Shown here: positions 30,406-39,410 of the stretch, in pieces
How positions within the stretch are numbered: position 1 is the stretch's first letter
How the letters are laid out: every line of letters begins with the position of its first letter
Source of the DNA: Pseudomonas brassicacearum
GTDB lineage: Bacteria > Pseudomonadota > Gammaproteobacteria > Pseudomonadales > Pseudomonadaceae
Assembly (NCBI RefSeq): GCF_003732265.1
Contig: NZ_MOBK01000006.1
Coordinates: 744,001-808,000 of the forward strand
Direction: 5' to 3'
Length of the DNA: 64,000 nt
Made by a program: the position numbers and the translations under genes
The notes under the pieces: model-generated
Told to the model about the DNA's origin: nothing
Database searches by the model: none
What the model saw: only the letters and a program-made list of their open reading frames with translations

Positions 30406-32487
30406 TTAGTGCTTGGCAACCGCGGTGTTGAGTTTCAGATAGTCCAGCAGAATCCGACCGGTTTCACTCAGGTAAGCGTCGTCTTCTGGCTTGGTCTTGT
30501 CCGGCTCGGCCGCGATGGCGTCTTCGTCTTCTTTCTTCAGCTCTTTGAGCGGCTCTTCACCTTTGGCCTTGCGACGGATGTTTTCCATGGCCAGTTGCTT
30601 GGCTTCGATATCGGAGTGTTGGGCACGACGTTCCGCTTCGTTGAGGCTGACGGTTTTTTCTTCCATCAGCTTCTGCGCAAGGGCCAGTTTGTCGCGGATA
30701 AACACGAACTCCGCGTCTTTCGCCGAGCGTGTGTCGTGCTCGGACTTGAGCTGAGTCAGGTACGGCTTGAACGGGTCAACGGCCGGCTTGATCGCCGCAT
30801 GGATGGTGTCCCATGGCATGGCTTCAGGCAGGGCGCTTTCGCCGATTTCCTTGGTGTCGATGATCGACGGGTAATCGATGTCCGGCAGTACGCCCTGATG
30901 CTGGGTGCTCTGGCCGGAAACCCGGTAGAACTTGGCCAGGGTCAGTTTCAGTTCGCCATGGTTCAGCGGCTGAATGGTCTGCACGGTGCCTTTACCGAAG
31001 GTCTGGCCGCCGATGATCAACGCACGGTGGTAGTCCTGCATGGCGCCGGCGAAAATCTCCGAAGCCGAGGCGGACAGGCGGTTGACCAGCAACGCCATCG
31101 GGCCTTTGTAGAACGCGCCCGGGTTTTCATCTTCCAGCACATCAACCCGGCCATCGGCGTTACGCACGAGAACGGTCGGGCCCTTGTCGATGAACAGACT
31201 GGTCAGCTCGGTGGCTTCCTGCAAGGAGCCGCCGCCGTTGTTACGCAGGTCGATGACTACGCCGTCGACCTTGTCTTTCTGCAACTCGGTCAGCAGTTTC
31301 TTGACGTCACGCGTGGTGCTCTTGTAGTCCGGATCGCCGGCACGAAACGCCTTGAAGTCGAGGTAGAAGGCCGGGATCTCGATAACGCCGAGCTTGTAGT
31401 CCTTGCCATCCTGTTTCAGGTTGAGGACCGACTTCTTCACGGCCTGATCTTCAAGCTTCACTGCTTCGCGGGTGATCGGCACGATCTTGGTGGTCTGGTC
31501 GTTTGGCGCATTGCTGGCCGGAATCACTTCCAGACGCACCACGGTTCCTTTCGGACCGCGGATCAGCTTGACCACTTCGTCCAGGCGCCAGCCGACCACG
31601 TCGACCATCTCTTTGTTGCCTTGGGCAACGCCGATGATCTTGTCGGCAGGGGCAACCATTTTGGTCTTGTCGGCCGGGCCAGCCGGCACCAGACGCACGA
31701 CTTTCACCTGGTCGTTATCGCTCTGCAACACGGCGCCGATGCCCTCCAGGGACAGGCTCATGTTGATGTCGAAGTTTTCCGCGTTATCCGGTGACAGATA
31801 GTTGGTGTGCGGGTCGTAGGACATGGCGAAGGTGTTGATGTACGCCTGGAAGATATCTTCCGCACGGGTCTGGTCCAGGCGTGCCAACTGGTTCTTGTAG
31901 CGCTTGGTCAGGGTTTCCTGGATCTGCTTGGAATCCTTGCCCGCAATCTTCTGCCGCAGCACTTCGTCCTTGACGCGTTTGCGCCACAGGTCGTCGAGTT
32001 CAGCGGTGGATTTGAGCCAAGGGGCGTCCTTGCGATCGATCAGCAAGGTTTCCTTGGTGGTGAAGTCGATCTTGTCGACGCCTTTGTTCAACTCGGCAAG
32101 GGCGAAGTCCAGACGCGCCTTGACGCGGTCCAGGTAGCGCTTGTAGATGGTGAACCCGGCGTTCAGGTCGCCGCTTTTGAGGAAGTCGTCAAACTGGGTT
32201 TTCCACTTGTCGAATTCCGCGATGTCGCTGGCCATGAAATAGCTGCGCGACGGGTCCAGCAGCTTGAGGTAGCTGTCGTAGATGATCACGGAGCGCGCGT
32301 CATCGAGCGGCGGCTTGCTGTAGTGATGGCGCTTGAGCAATTCGACGACGTTCAGACTGGCGATTACTTCGTCACGATCAGGCTGAAGCTTGTCCCAGCT
32401 ATTGGCTGCAAACGTATTGGTCGATATCGGTAACAGACCGATACCGATGAAAAGGGCTAGGGCGGTGCCAGGGAAAAAATGCTTCAT
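30406..32487 (-). CDS. prc: Tail-specific protease Prc
   Basis: This 693-residue periplasmic serine protease starts at ATG 32487, which gives a signal peptide (MKHFFPGTALALFIGIGLLP ending TFAA). Upstream in-frame starts would extend it with a basic stretch and are rejected. The mature protein has an N-terminal helical region, a PDZ domain (GIGAVLQSDNDQVKVVRLVP to GTVVRLEVIP) and the protease core with VIDLRNNGGGSL, the nucleophile in RLSASASEIFAGAM (near residue 472) and the Lys in FGKGTVQ (near 497). The family cleaves proteins with non-polar C-termini; in Pseudomonas it also affects MucA and alginate control (as AlgO). A strong terminator follows. Confidence 0.95.
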   Translation of the reverse strand: MKHFFPGTALALFIGIGLLPISTNTFAANSWDKLQPDRDEVIASLNVVELLKRHHYSKPPLDDARSVIIYDSYLKLLDPSRSYFMASDIAEFDKWKTQFDDFLKSGDLNAGFTIYKRYLDRVKARLDFALAELNKGVDKIDFTTKETLLIDRKDAPWLKSTAELDDLWRKRVKDEVLRQKIAGKDSKQIQETLTKRYKNQLARLDQTRAEDIFQAYINTFAMSYDPHTNYLSPDNAENFDINMSLSLEGIGAVLQSDNDQVKVVRLVPAGPADKTKMVAPADKIIGVAQGNKEMVDVVGWRLDEVVKLIRGPKGTVVRLEVIPASNAPNDQTTKIVPITREAVKLEDQAVKKSVLNLKQDGKDYKLGVIEIPAFYLDFKAFRAGDPDYKSTTRDVKKLLTELQKDKVDGVVIDLRNNGGGSLQEATELTSLFIDKGPTVLVRNADGRVDVLEDENPGAFYKGPMALLVNRLSASASEIFAGAMQDYHRALIIGGQTFGKGTVQTIQPLNHGELKLTLAKFYRVSGQSTQHQGVLPDIDYPSIIDTKEIGESALPEAMPWDTIHAAIKPAVDPFKPYLTQLKSEHDTRSAKDAEFVFIRDKLALAQKLMEEKTVSLNEAERRAQHSDIEAKQLAMENIRRKAKGEEPLKELKKEDEDAIAAEPDKTKPEDDAYLSETGRILLDYLKLNTAVAKH

Positions 32488-32626
32488 GCTGATTCGACGC
32501 GGGGACAATTGATCACGCATATTAGGCCGTCTTTGAAGTCGCCGGATCCACAAGGGCCGGTCGCATAATGCAAGAAAGCCCGGCGCTACAGCTACGGGCT
32601 CAGTCCAGACTCACTATGGAGGCACT

Positions 32627-33589
32627 GTGAAAGCATTGCAAGGCGTTGAAGGTCAAGTGGAGTGGCTTGAAGAGCCCAGTCCTACATGTGATGTAGGACA
32701 AGTTCGTATCCGAGTGGCGGCAGCGGGGCTCAATCGCGCCGATTTATTACAGAAAGCGGGCCTCTATCCACCCCCGCCCGGAGCCAGTCACGTGCTGGGT
32801 CTTGAGTGTTCAGGGGTGATCAGCGAGGTGGGCGCGGGGTCTTCATGGCAGGTCGGCGATCGGGTTTGCGCCTTGCTGGCCGGGGGCGGGATGGCCGAAG
32901 AGGTAGTTGTCGACGGACGGCATGTGTTGCCGGTTCCCGAAGGTTTGTCGCTGATCGAGGCGGCCGCGCTGCCGGAAGTGTATGCGACCGTCTGGCTGAA
33001 TGTGTTTCAACTCGCTGCGCTCAAACCGGGTGAGAAAGTTCTTCTGCACGCCGGAGCAAGTGGAATTGGTTCAGCTGCCATTCAGCTGTGCAAGGCGTTT
33101 GGCAACCCGTGCTGGGTCAGCGTCGGTTCCGCCGAGCGCTTGGCTTACTGTGAAGCACTGGGGGCGCAGGGTGGGGTGGTGCGCAAGGGCGATCTGGACA
33201 GTTTGAATGACCTTGGGCCGTTCGATGTGATCCTCGACCCGGTGGGCGGCAACTACGCTGCGTTGAACCTGAAGCTGCTGGCCCTTGATGGTCGATGGGT
33301 GCTGATCGGCCTGATGGGCGGCCGTGAGGCGCAGCTGGACCTCGCGCAGGTGCTAGCCAAGCGCGTGCAACTCCTGGGTTCAACCCTGCGCAGTCGCGAC
33401 GATCAGTTCAAGGCGGATTTGTTCAGTGATTTGAGCCAGCATGTCTGGCCGCTGTTTGCCGAGGGGCGACTGAGCCCGCAGTTGGCCAGAACGTTCCCGA
33501 TCAAGGATGCCGAAGCGGCGTTTGCCGAGTTGGCGAGCAATACCGTGGCGGGGAAATTGGTGTTGGTGATCGACGAAACTCTGACCTGA
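32627..33589 (+). CDS. Zinc-independent quinone oxidoreductase (PIG3-like)
   Basis: This 320-residue cytoplasmic enzyme of the medium-chain dehydrogenase superfamily lacks the zinc ligands. The N-terminal GroES-like part has AAAGLNRADLLQKAGLYPPPPG, where the NRADL and YPPPPG features are diagnostic of the TP53I3/PIG3 group, and HVLGLECSG. The Rossmann part has VLLHAGASGIGSAAIQLCKAFG, with AxxGxxG cofactor binding. It should reduce quinones with NADPH. GGAGG lies upstream of the ATG. It is divergent from prc and no operon partner is present. Confidence 0.92.
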   Translation: MKALQGVEGQVEWLEEPSPTCDVGQVRIRVAAAGLNRADLLQKAGLYPPPPGASHVLGLECSGVISEVGAGSSWQVGDRVCALLAGGGMAEEVVVDGRHVLPVPEGLSLIEAAALPEVYATVWLNVFQLAALKPGEKVLLHAGASGIGSAAIQLCKAFGNPCWVSVGSAERLAYCEALGAQGGVVRKGDLDSLNDLGPFDVILDPVGGNYAALNLKLLALDGRWVLIGLMGGREAQLDLAQVLAKRVQLLGSTLRSRDDQFKADLFSDLSQHVWPLFAEGRLSPQLARTFPIKDAEAAFAELASNTVAGKLVLVIDETLT

Positions 33590-33602
33590 GAATACAAAAC
33601 CT

Positions 33603-33690
33603 GTGGGAGCGGGCTTGCTCGCGAATGCGGAGTGTCATTCAACATAAAAGTTGAATGTGAATCCGCTTTCGCGAGCAAGCCCGCTCCCAC
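33603..33690. repeat. REP pair, GTGGGAGC family
   Basis: Outward-facing copies GTGGGAGCGGGCTTGCTCGC and GCGAGCAAGCCCGCTCCCAC enclose about 40 bases, between convergent genes. Confidence 0.9.
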
Positions 33691-33700
33691 AAGGGGAGTG

Positions 33701-34354
33701 TTACTTCCAGAGATGGATCGGCCAGCCGGCTTTTTCGGCATGCTCAAGCAGCACCGGATCCGGGTTTACCACGTGTGGGAAATCCACCTTCAGCAACAAC
33801 GGCAAATCGTTACGTGAGTCGGAATAAAAACTCGCGCCTTCGAGATTTTCCTCTTCCGCATCCAGCCATTCCAGCAGACGGATGATCTTGCCTTCGCGGT
33901 AGGTCAGGGTGCCGACGGTGTGGCCGCTGTACACCCCGTGCGCCACTTCCAGTTCGATACCGAGAATCTCGTCGATGCCCAGCCGTTCGGCAATCGGTCG
34001 CACCAGGTGCGTGCCGGACGCCGAGATCACCAGGATCCGGTCGCCGGCCTTGCGGTGGGCGGCGATGGCTTTGGTGGCGTCGCTGAAGATGATCGGCTCA
34101 ATGAAATCTTCAACCCACGGGCCGACCAGATGATCGACCTCTTCAGGTGTCCTGCCGATCATCGGCTCCAGGCTGAAGGTCATGTAGTCCTCCATCCGCA
34201 GCTTGCCGTGACTGTAGGCGTCCATCAGTTCGTTGTTCTGACGCATGAACGACTCAGGGTCGACCCAGCCCAGGCGGCCCATTTGCTCGCTCCAGAGGGT
34301 GGCGCAGTCGCCGTGGATCAGGGTTTCGTCCAGATCAAAAATTGCCAGGGCCAT
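33701..34354 (-). CDS. HAD-family phosphatase (IB type)
   Basis: This 217-residue cytoplasmic protein carries all four HAD motifs: FDLDETLIHGD (nucleophile Asp), LVISASGTH (Ser), the Lys in GKIIRL and FYSDSRNDLPLL (acidic pair). It belongs to the IB subgroup that includes SerB-like phosphatases, with a small helical cap between the first and second motifs. It is the last gene of a cluster with an ABC importer and an alkaline-phosphatase-like enzyme, 34 bases after the ATPase gene, so it may dephosphorylate the imported compound. The substrate is unknown. A REP pair follows. Confidence 0.9.
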   Translation of the reverse strand: MALAIFDLDETLIHGDCATLWSEQMGRLGWVDPESFMRQNNELMDAYSHGKLRMEDYMTFSLEPMIGRTPEEVDHLVGPWVEDFIEPIIFSDATKAIAAHRKAGDRILVISASGTHLVRPIAERLGIDEILGIELEVAHGVYSGHTVGTLTYREGKIIRLLEWLDAEEENLEGASFYSDSRNDLPLLLKVDFPHVVNPDPVLLEHAEKAGWPIHLWK

Positions 34355-34388
34355 CAGTGCAGTTCTCTCTTCAACATCAGCAAAGGCA

Positions 34389-35378
34389 TCAGGCTACCTC
34401 ACAGAGGGCCGTCGGATCGATGGAAAGCGCCAGACGCTGACCATCGGGATGCAGGTCGGCCGCCGAGCGGTTGAGCACATCCACCACCAATTCCACGCCG
34501 CGGGCTTCGACCCGGTAGCGAATCACGTTGCCCAACAGGCTGTGGCTGCGGATTTGCGCGTCGAGTTGGCCGTTGAGGCTCAGTTCGATGGCTTCCGGGC
34601 GAATCGCGATGCGGTGGCTGATCGGTCGTTGCAGCAGCTTCGAAGCGCTGTCGGCGTCCAGCAGGTTGTAGTTGCCGATGAAGCCTGCGGCAAACACGTC
34701 GACTGGCGCGGTGTACAGGGTTTCGGCGTCGCCACTCTGTACGATCTTTCCCTGATTCATCAGGAAAATCCGGTCAGACATGGTCAGCGCTTCTTCCTGG
34801 TCGTGTGTGACGAAGATCGTGGTCAGTCCCAGTTCGCGCTGGATCTGACGGATCTGTTCGCGCAGGTGCTTGCGGATCCGTGCATCCAGGGCCGACAACG
34901 GTTCGTCCAGCAACAACAGGCGTGGCCGGGTCACCAAGGAGCGGGCGAGGGCGACACGCTGGCACTGACCGCCCGACAGTTGATGGGGGAAACGTGCGGC
35001 GAAGTCATTCAACTCCACCAGTTTCAGCACCTCGGCAACGCGCTTCTGGCTGTCGTCGGTGTTGACCTTCTGCATCCGCAAACCGAAGGCGACGTTTTGT
35101 TCCACGGTCATGTTCGGGAACAGCGCGTAGCTCTGGAACACCATGCCGATCCCGCGTTTCTGCGGGCTCAGCGGCACGAGGTCCTGGCCATCCAGCAGGA
35201 TCTTGCCGCCATCGACCGAGGTCAGGCCGGCGATGCAGCGCAGCAGCGTGGATTTACCGCAACCGGAAGGACCGAGCAGGGTGACGAACTCGCCCTTCTG
35301 GATCTCGCAGTTGATGTCGCTGAACACCGTGGTGCCCGCGTAATTTTTTTGAAGATGTTGGACGCTGACATAGCTCAT
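34389..35378 (-). CDS. ABC importer ATP-binding protein
   Basis: This 329-residue protein has the nucleotide-binding core: Walker A GPSGCGKST (about 36-44), Q loop, signature LSGGQCQR (about 136-143), Walker B LLLLDEPLSALD and His switch FVTHD. A C-terminal TOBE domain (about 235-329) holds IAIRPEAIELS, typical of importers for spermidine, iron(III), sulfate, or phosphonates. It sits four bases into the permease gene (ATGA-type overlap), so translation is coupled. The set of two phosphatase-type enzymes nearby suggests an organophosphorus substrate. Confidence 0.95.
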   Translation of the reverse strand: MSYVSVQHLQKNYAGTTVFSDINCEIQKGEFVTLLGPSGCGKSTLLRCIAGLTSVDGGKILLDGQDLVPLSPQKRGIGMVFQSYALFPNMTVEQNVAFGLRMQKVNTDDSQKRVAEVLKLVELNDFAARFPHQLSGGQCQRVALARSLVTRPRLLLLDEPLSALDARIRKHLREQIRQIQRELGLTTIFVTHDQEEALTMSDRIFLMNQGKIVQSGDAETLYTAPVDVFAAGFIGNYNLLDADSASKLLQRPISHRIAIRPEAIELSLNGQLDAQIRSHSLLGNVIRYRVEARGVELVVDVLNRSAADLHPDGQRLALSIDPTALCEVA

Positions 35379-36175
35379 TCGCTTTTGTCCTTGTTCAAGA
35401 TATTGGCCGCCCAGGTCAGAACCAGCACAAAGAAGAAATAGGAAATCACCAGCGCACTGGTGAAGTGGCCGCTGCTGTTACGCATGTTGTTGAGGTAGAC
35501 CTGCAGGGTTTCGTAGCGGGTGCCGACGAGGATGTTGGCGAACACGAACTCCCCGAACAGGAACGAGAACGACAGCAGCAGCGCCACCATCAAGCCCTTG
35601 CGCAGGTTCGGCAGCACCACCAGGAACGCGGCTTGAAAGGTGCTGGCGCCGAGCAGTTGGGCGGCGTCCATCAGGTCGCGCAGGTTGATCGCTTGCAGGT
35701 TGTTGGTGATGGCCCGGTACATGAACGGTAGCGCAATGGTGAAGTAGCAACCAATCAGAATCCACGGCGTGCCGACCATCGCGAATGGTCCGGAACCGTA
35801 GAGCTGCAACAGCCCCACCGACGACACCACCGGCGGTACCGCGAAGGGCAGCAGGATCAGGATGTTCATCAGCGCGTCGAGTTTCGGGAAGTGGTAATGC
35901 ACCACGAACAACAGCGGCAGAATCAGCACCACCGACAAAATCAATGCGCCGACGCAGACCAGCAGCGACTGGCCAAACGCATTGAGAAAACGCGGATCGC
36001 TCCACAGCTGGATGTACCACTTGAAGGTAAAACCGCTGGGCAGGATGGTCGCTGACCAACTGCTGGCAATCGAGTAGATCAACGTCCCGAACAGCGGCAA
36101 CAACAGAATGGCAAACAGCAGGTACACCACAACGCGGTGGTAGACACCGGTGGGGCCCAGTTCAGCGCGAGACAT
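35375..36175 (-). CDS. ABC importer permease 2
   Basis: This 266-residue inner-membrane protein has six hydrophobic segments and the EAA-type loop for contact with the ATPase (DLMDAAQLLGASTFQAAFLVVLP, near residues 160-182). It belongs to the PotC/AfuB-like permeases. Its ATG overlaps permease 1 by 14 bases, and its 3' end overlaps the ATPase gene by four. It forms the heterodimeric channel with permease 1. The first residues (SRAELGPTGVYHR) are cytoplasmic. Confidence 0.92.
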   Translation of the reverse strand: MSRAELGPTGVYHRVVVYLLFAILLLPLFGTLIYSIASSWSATILPSGFTFKWYIQLWSDPRFLNAFGQSLLVCVGALILSVVLILPLLFVVHYHFPKLDALMNILILLPFAVPPVVSSVGLLQLYGSGPFAMVGTPWILIGCYFTIALPFMYRAITNNLQAINLRDLMDAAQLLGASTFQAAFLVVLPNLRKGLMVALLLSFSFLFGEFVFANILVGTRYETLQVYLNNMRNSSGHFTSALVISYFFFVLVLTWAANILNKDKSE

Positions 36176-37025
36176 GGTAGCTCCTCTTCAACAGCAGCTG
36201 ATGCACGATGGTCACCAGGGTCATCAACGCCACCAGCACCACCGCCAGGGCACTGGCGAGGTTCGGGTCGAGGGAAATATCACCGGACACCATCGCCGCG
36301 ATGCGAATCGGCAGCACGTTGAAGTTGCCGGTGGTCAACGCATACACCGTCGCGTAGGCGCCGAGGGCGTTGGCCAGCAGGATCACGAACGTACCGAGCA
36401 GTGCTGGCGTCAGCACCGGCAAACCGATGTGTCGCCAGAACTGCCAGCCGTTGGCGCCGAGCAGTTCGGCGGACTCGCGCCAGTCTTCGCGCAGGGCGTC
36501 GAAGGCGGGGTAGAGCAGCAACACGCCAAGCGGAATCTGGAAGTACGTATAGAGAATGATCAGCCCGGTCTTCGAGTACAGGTTGAAATCCTGAATGATC
36601 CCGGCCTGCTTGAGCATGATGGTGAAGCTGCCGTTGAAGCCCAGCAGGATGATGAACGCGAAGGCCAGGGGCACGCCGGCGAAGTTGCTGGTCATGTTGG
36701 CGAAGGCGTTGACGAAGTTGCGCAGTTTCGAGTCGACCCGGCGCAAGGAGTAAGCGCCGAGCACCGCGATGATGATCCCGAATACGCTGGACCAGAAACT
36801 GATCTCGAGGCTGTACTGGATCGCCTGCAAGTAGAACTTCGAATTGAAGATTTTGGTGAAGTTGGCCAACCCCCAGCCGAACTCTTCCGATTGCAGGCTG
36901 TTGATCATCACCCAGACCAGCGGGGCGATTTCGAACACGATAAAGAACAGGGCGAACGGTACGAGGCACAAGGCTGCCAGCCACTTGCTACGGGTATTGG
37001 CATTCACTTGAGCAGCTCCCGGCAC
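36162..37025 (-). CDS. ABC importer permease 1
   Basis: This 287-residue inner-membrane protein of the PotB/AfuB type has six or seven helices and the EAA loop DWRESAELLGANGWQFWRHIGLP (about 182-204). The N-terminus overlaps the 3' end of the hydrolase gene by 22 bases, and the product's C-terminus overlaps permease 2, so the four genes 34389-37810 are tightly packed and co-translated. No substrate residues can be read. The membrane domains are 7-8 % longer than PotB only through the N-terminal extension. Confidence 0.92.
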   Translation of the reverse strand: MPGAAQVNANTRSKWLAALCLVPFALFFIVFEIAPLVWVMINSLQSEEFGWGLANFTKIFNSKFYLQAIQYSLEISFWSSVFGIIIAVLGAYSLRRVDSKLRNFVNAFANMTSNFAGVPLAFAFIILLGFNGSFTIMLKQAGIIQDFNLYSKTGLIILYTYFQIPLGVLLLYPAFDALREDWRESAELLGANGWQFWRHIGLPVLTPALLGTFVILLANALGAYATVYALTTGNFNVLPIRIAAMVSGDISLDPNLASALAVVLVALMTLVTIVHQLLLKRSYHVSR

Positions 37026-37810
37026 ACAGGTTTGTCGTGGGCCACGCCCAGCAGTTCGCAGACCGTGCCGCAGATTTCAGTCTGTTTCGGCGCGGCGCTG
37101 GCGTTGAAACTGAACGCGTCACCGAGAACAAATAACGGCACCTCACGTTCTTCCGGCAACAGGCCATTGTGGGAGCGGTCGTTGTTCATGCCGTGGTCGG
37201 CGGTTACCAGGACTTGATAGCCGGCGTCGAGCCAGTTGCGCAGGTAATCGGCGAGGATAATGTCGGCCGAGCGCGCACTGTTGCGGTATTGCGGGGTGTC
37301 GAGACCGTGCTTGTGCCCGGCGTCGTCGATGTTCATCGGGTGGATCAACAGAAAATTCGGCGCATGCCGCAAGCGCAGGCTTTCGGCGTCGGCGAACAGG
37401 TGGGAATCCGGGTAGTGGTCGTTCCAGTAGAAGTGCCCGTGCTGGATCGGCAGGGCTTCATCGTCGGTGTGACGATCCCGGGCGGCCACGAACGGCGAAC
37501 GGTTGTACAGCTCGCTGACCCAGTGATACGCCGCCGCAGCGGTTTTCAGGCCGGCGTCCGTGGCGTAGTGATAAATGCTGCGCTGATTGGACAGGCGCGA
37601 GACGTTGTTGTGAACGATGCCGCTCTCGATGGGCGGAACGCCGGTGAGGATGCATTCGTACAGCGGGCGGGACAGGGACGGCAGTTCGCACTCAAGCTTG
37701 TAGAGTGCCGCGCGTCCTGCGCCGACGTAGGCCTGCAGGTGCCCCATGGTATGGCGCGCGACCTCGTAATTGAGGCCGTCGAGCACGACAAGGATGACGT
37801 TGTGCTTCAT
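37004..37810 (-). CDS. Alkaline-phosphatase-superfamily phosphodiesterase-like hydrolase
   Basis: This 268-residue protein has the metal and nucleophile pattern of the nucleotide pyrophosphatase/phosphodiesterase branch: VVLDGLNYE (first Asp), the nucleophile Ser in PSLSRPLYECILTG, NIDDAGHKHG (Asp and two His), TADHGMNND (Asp-His) and SHNGLLPE (His). No signal peptide is visible (MKHNVILVVLDGLNYE starts inside the fold), so it acts in the cytoplasm. It lies between the binding protein and the permeases of the importer; the obvious role is cleaving an imported phosphodiester or phosphonate such as a phosphonoacetate-like compound. The substrate is not proven. Confidence 0.87.
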   Translation of the reverse strand: MKHNVILVVLDGLNYEVARHTMGHLQAYVGAGRAALYKLECELPSLSRPLYECILTGVPPIESGIVHNNVSRLSNQRSIYHYATDAGLKTAAAAYHWVSELYNRSPFVAARDRHTDDEALPIQHGHFYWNDHYPDSHLFADAESLRLRHAPNFLLIHPMNIDDAGHKHGLDTPQYRNSARSADIILADYLRNWLDAGYQVLVTADHGMNNDRSHNGLLPEEREVPLFVLGDAFSFNASAAPKQTEICGTVCELLGVAHDKPVCRELLK

Positions 37811-37867
37811 AGGGGCAAAAACTCCGCGAACAGGAATTCAAAAAACTCAGACTTCACACGGTCCAGT

Positions 37868-37955
37868 GTGGGAGCGGGCTTGCTCGCGAAAGCGGTTTCA
37901 CATTCAACATTTAGGTTGACTGACACACCGCTTTCGCGAGCAAGCCCGCTCCCAC
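37868..37955. repeat. REP pair, GTGGGAGC family
   Basis: GTGGGAGCGGGCTTGCTCGC and GCGAGCAAGCCCGCTCCCAC face outward across about 48 bases, inside the ABC cluster, between the binding-protein and hydrolase genes. As an RNA hairpin it may shield the binding-protein message and lower downstream expression. Confidence 0.9.
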
Positions 37956-37984
37956 ATTAGATTTTCAGCGTTTGCTCTACCGCA

Positions 37985-39049
37985 TTACTGCATATTGACG
38001 ATGACTTCTTCGTTCCACTTCTGAGGAAGGGCCTTGGAGGTCTTTTCCCAGGCATCGGCGTCTTTGATCGGCGTGACCTTTTTGTACTGCTCGTTAGGCA
38101 GCAGCTTGGCCTTGATGTCGGCTGGCAGGGTCAAGTGTTCGGCACGGATCGGACGCGCGTTGCCTTTTGCCAGGTTGATCTGGCCGGCGTCGCTGAAGAT
38201 GTATTCGCGGGTCAGCTTGGCGGCGTTCGGGTTTTTCGCGTACTTGTTGATGATGGTGGTGTAACCGGAGATAACCGAGCCATCGGATGGAATCAGCACG
38301 ACGTAGTCATCCGGGTTGGCCATCTTCGCCTTGTAGCTCAGACCGTTGAAGTCCCAGACCACACCGACTTCGATTTCACCCTTTTCCATGGTGGCAATCG
38401 TCGGGTTGGCCATGGACAGGCGACCCTGTTTGGCAATGTCTGCGAACAGCAGCAGGGCCGGTTGCAGGTTTTTCTCGTCGCCGCCATTGGCCAGGGCCGC
38501 TGCCAGTACGCCGTTGGCCGCCTGGGCTGCGGTGCTCACGTCACCGATGGACACCTTATATTTACCGGTCTTGAGGTCAGCCCACTTGGTCGGTGCTTCC
38601 GAACCGTGCAGCAGCTTCTTGTTGACGATAAACGCGATGGTGCCGGTGTAGGCCAAAGCCCAGTTGCCGTCCTTGTCTTTAGCCCAGTCTGGCACTTGCG
38701 CCCAGGTCGTTGGTTTGTACGGTTGCACCACGCCTTGCTTGACCGCGATCGGGCCGAAGGCTGCGCCCACGTCGCCGATGTCAGCACTGGCGTTATCTTT
38801 TTCAGCGGCGAACTTGGCGATTTCCTGGGCCGAGCTCATGTCGGTGTCGATGTGCTTGAGGCCGTAGGTTTTAGCCAGGTCTTCCCAGGTGCCTTTCCAG
38901 TTGGCCCAGTCATCGGGCATGCCGACGCTGTTGACGGCGCCTTCCGCTTTCGCAGCGGCTTCGAGGGTTTTCAAATCATCAGCCGCCATGGCGGCGGTGC
39001 ACATGGCAATGGTCGAGCCTAACAGTGATGCCAGGAAAAGCTTTTTCAT
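37985..39049 (-). CDS. ABC importer periplasmic binding protein
   Basis: This 354-residue protein has a signal peptide (MKKLFLASLLGSTIAMCTAAMA) and a type II periplasmic binding fold. The mature start (EGAVNSVGMPDDWANW) and the core blocks DIGDVGAAFGPIAVKQGVV and EVGVVWDFNGLSYKAK place it among the iron/spermidine/2-aminoethylphosphonate group. It is the first gene of the cluster and is separated from the rest by a REP pair, the usual way to make binding protein in excess. TGGTCTAGGTCA (39095-39106) upstream is a likely operator of the divergent GntR regulator. Confidence 0.92.
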   Translation of the reverse strand: MKKLFLASLLGSTIAMCTAAMAADDLKTLEAAAKAEGAVNSVGMPDDWANWKGTWEDLAKTYGLKHIDTDMSSAQEIAKFAAEKDNASADIGDVGAAFGPIAVKQGVVQPYKPTTWAQVPDWAKDKDGNWALAYTGTIAFIVNKKLLHGSEAPTKWADLKTGKYKVSIGDVSTAAQAANGVLAAALANGGDEKNLQPALLLFADIAKQGRLSMANPTIATMEKGEIEVGVVWDFNGLSYKAKMANPDDYVVLIPSDGSVISGYTTIINKYAKNPNAAKLTREYIFSDAGQINLAKGNARPIRAEHLTLPADIKAKLLPNEQYKKVTPIKDADAWEKTSKALPQKWNEEVIVNMQ

Positions 39050-39094
39050 CCGAAGCTCCTTTGGGCGTTTTCAACGCTGCGATTGCGGTTGTGT

Positions 39095-39106
39095 TGGTCT
39101 AGGTCA
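39095..39106. promoter_or_regulatory. Putative GntR operator before the binding-protein gene
   Basis: TGGTCTAGGTCA matches ten of twelve bases of the site before the GntR gene (39385-39396). Both resemble the near-palindromic TGGTCTAGACCA consensus bound by HutC/UTRA-type GntR regulators. Confidence 0.65.
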
Positions 39107-39384
39107 GCAATACCTGAGCCAATTTAGGCGGGCTCGATGACACTTTCATGTCGGTCGTCGCCCGGCAGCACAATTATTTGCCCGGTATTGGCAGGTGCCC
39201 GGTAAGCGTAGACCATGGGCAAAGGCCCGGCACGCAAGGGACTTGGCCGGTGTATTGCAGGGTTTGAGGCGAACGATTGGGTGACCGTTGGGTAGCTTTG
39301 TCATCTATCAGTCATCTGCACTGCCTACGCTTGCAGGATCAAGATGAGCCGGTTTTTCAGCGCGGTTCTGCCCCGAAACAGTGC
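39107..39384. other. Divergent control region without a gene
   Basis: About 280 bases between the two putative operators hold no open frame of note. Repeated CCCGG(C/T) clusters occur around 39165-39235 (GCCCGG, TGCCCGGTATTGG, GTGCCCGGTAA, GGCCCGGCAC), which may be sites for another factor. I see no clear promoter. Confidence 0.4.
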
Positions 39385-39396
39385 TGGTCTAGTCCA
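39385..39396. promoter_or_regulatory. Putative GntR operator before the regulator gene
   Basis: TGGTCTAGTCCA is almost a palindrome and lies 14 bases before the ATG of the GntR gene, so binding should repress the regulator's own expression. Confidence 0.68.
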
Positions 39397-39410
39397 GATA
39401 GGTAACGTTG

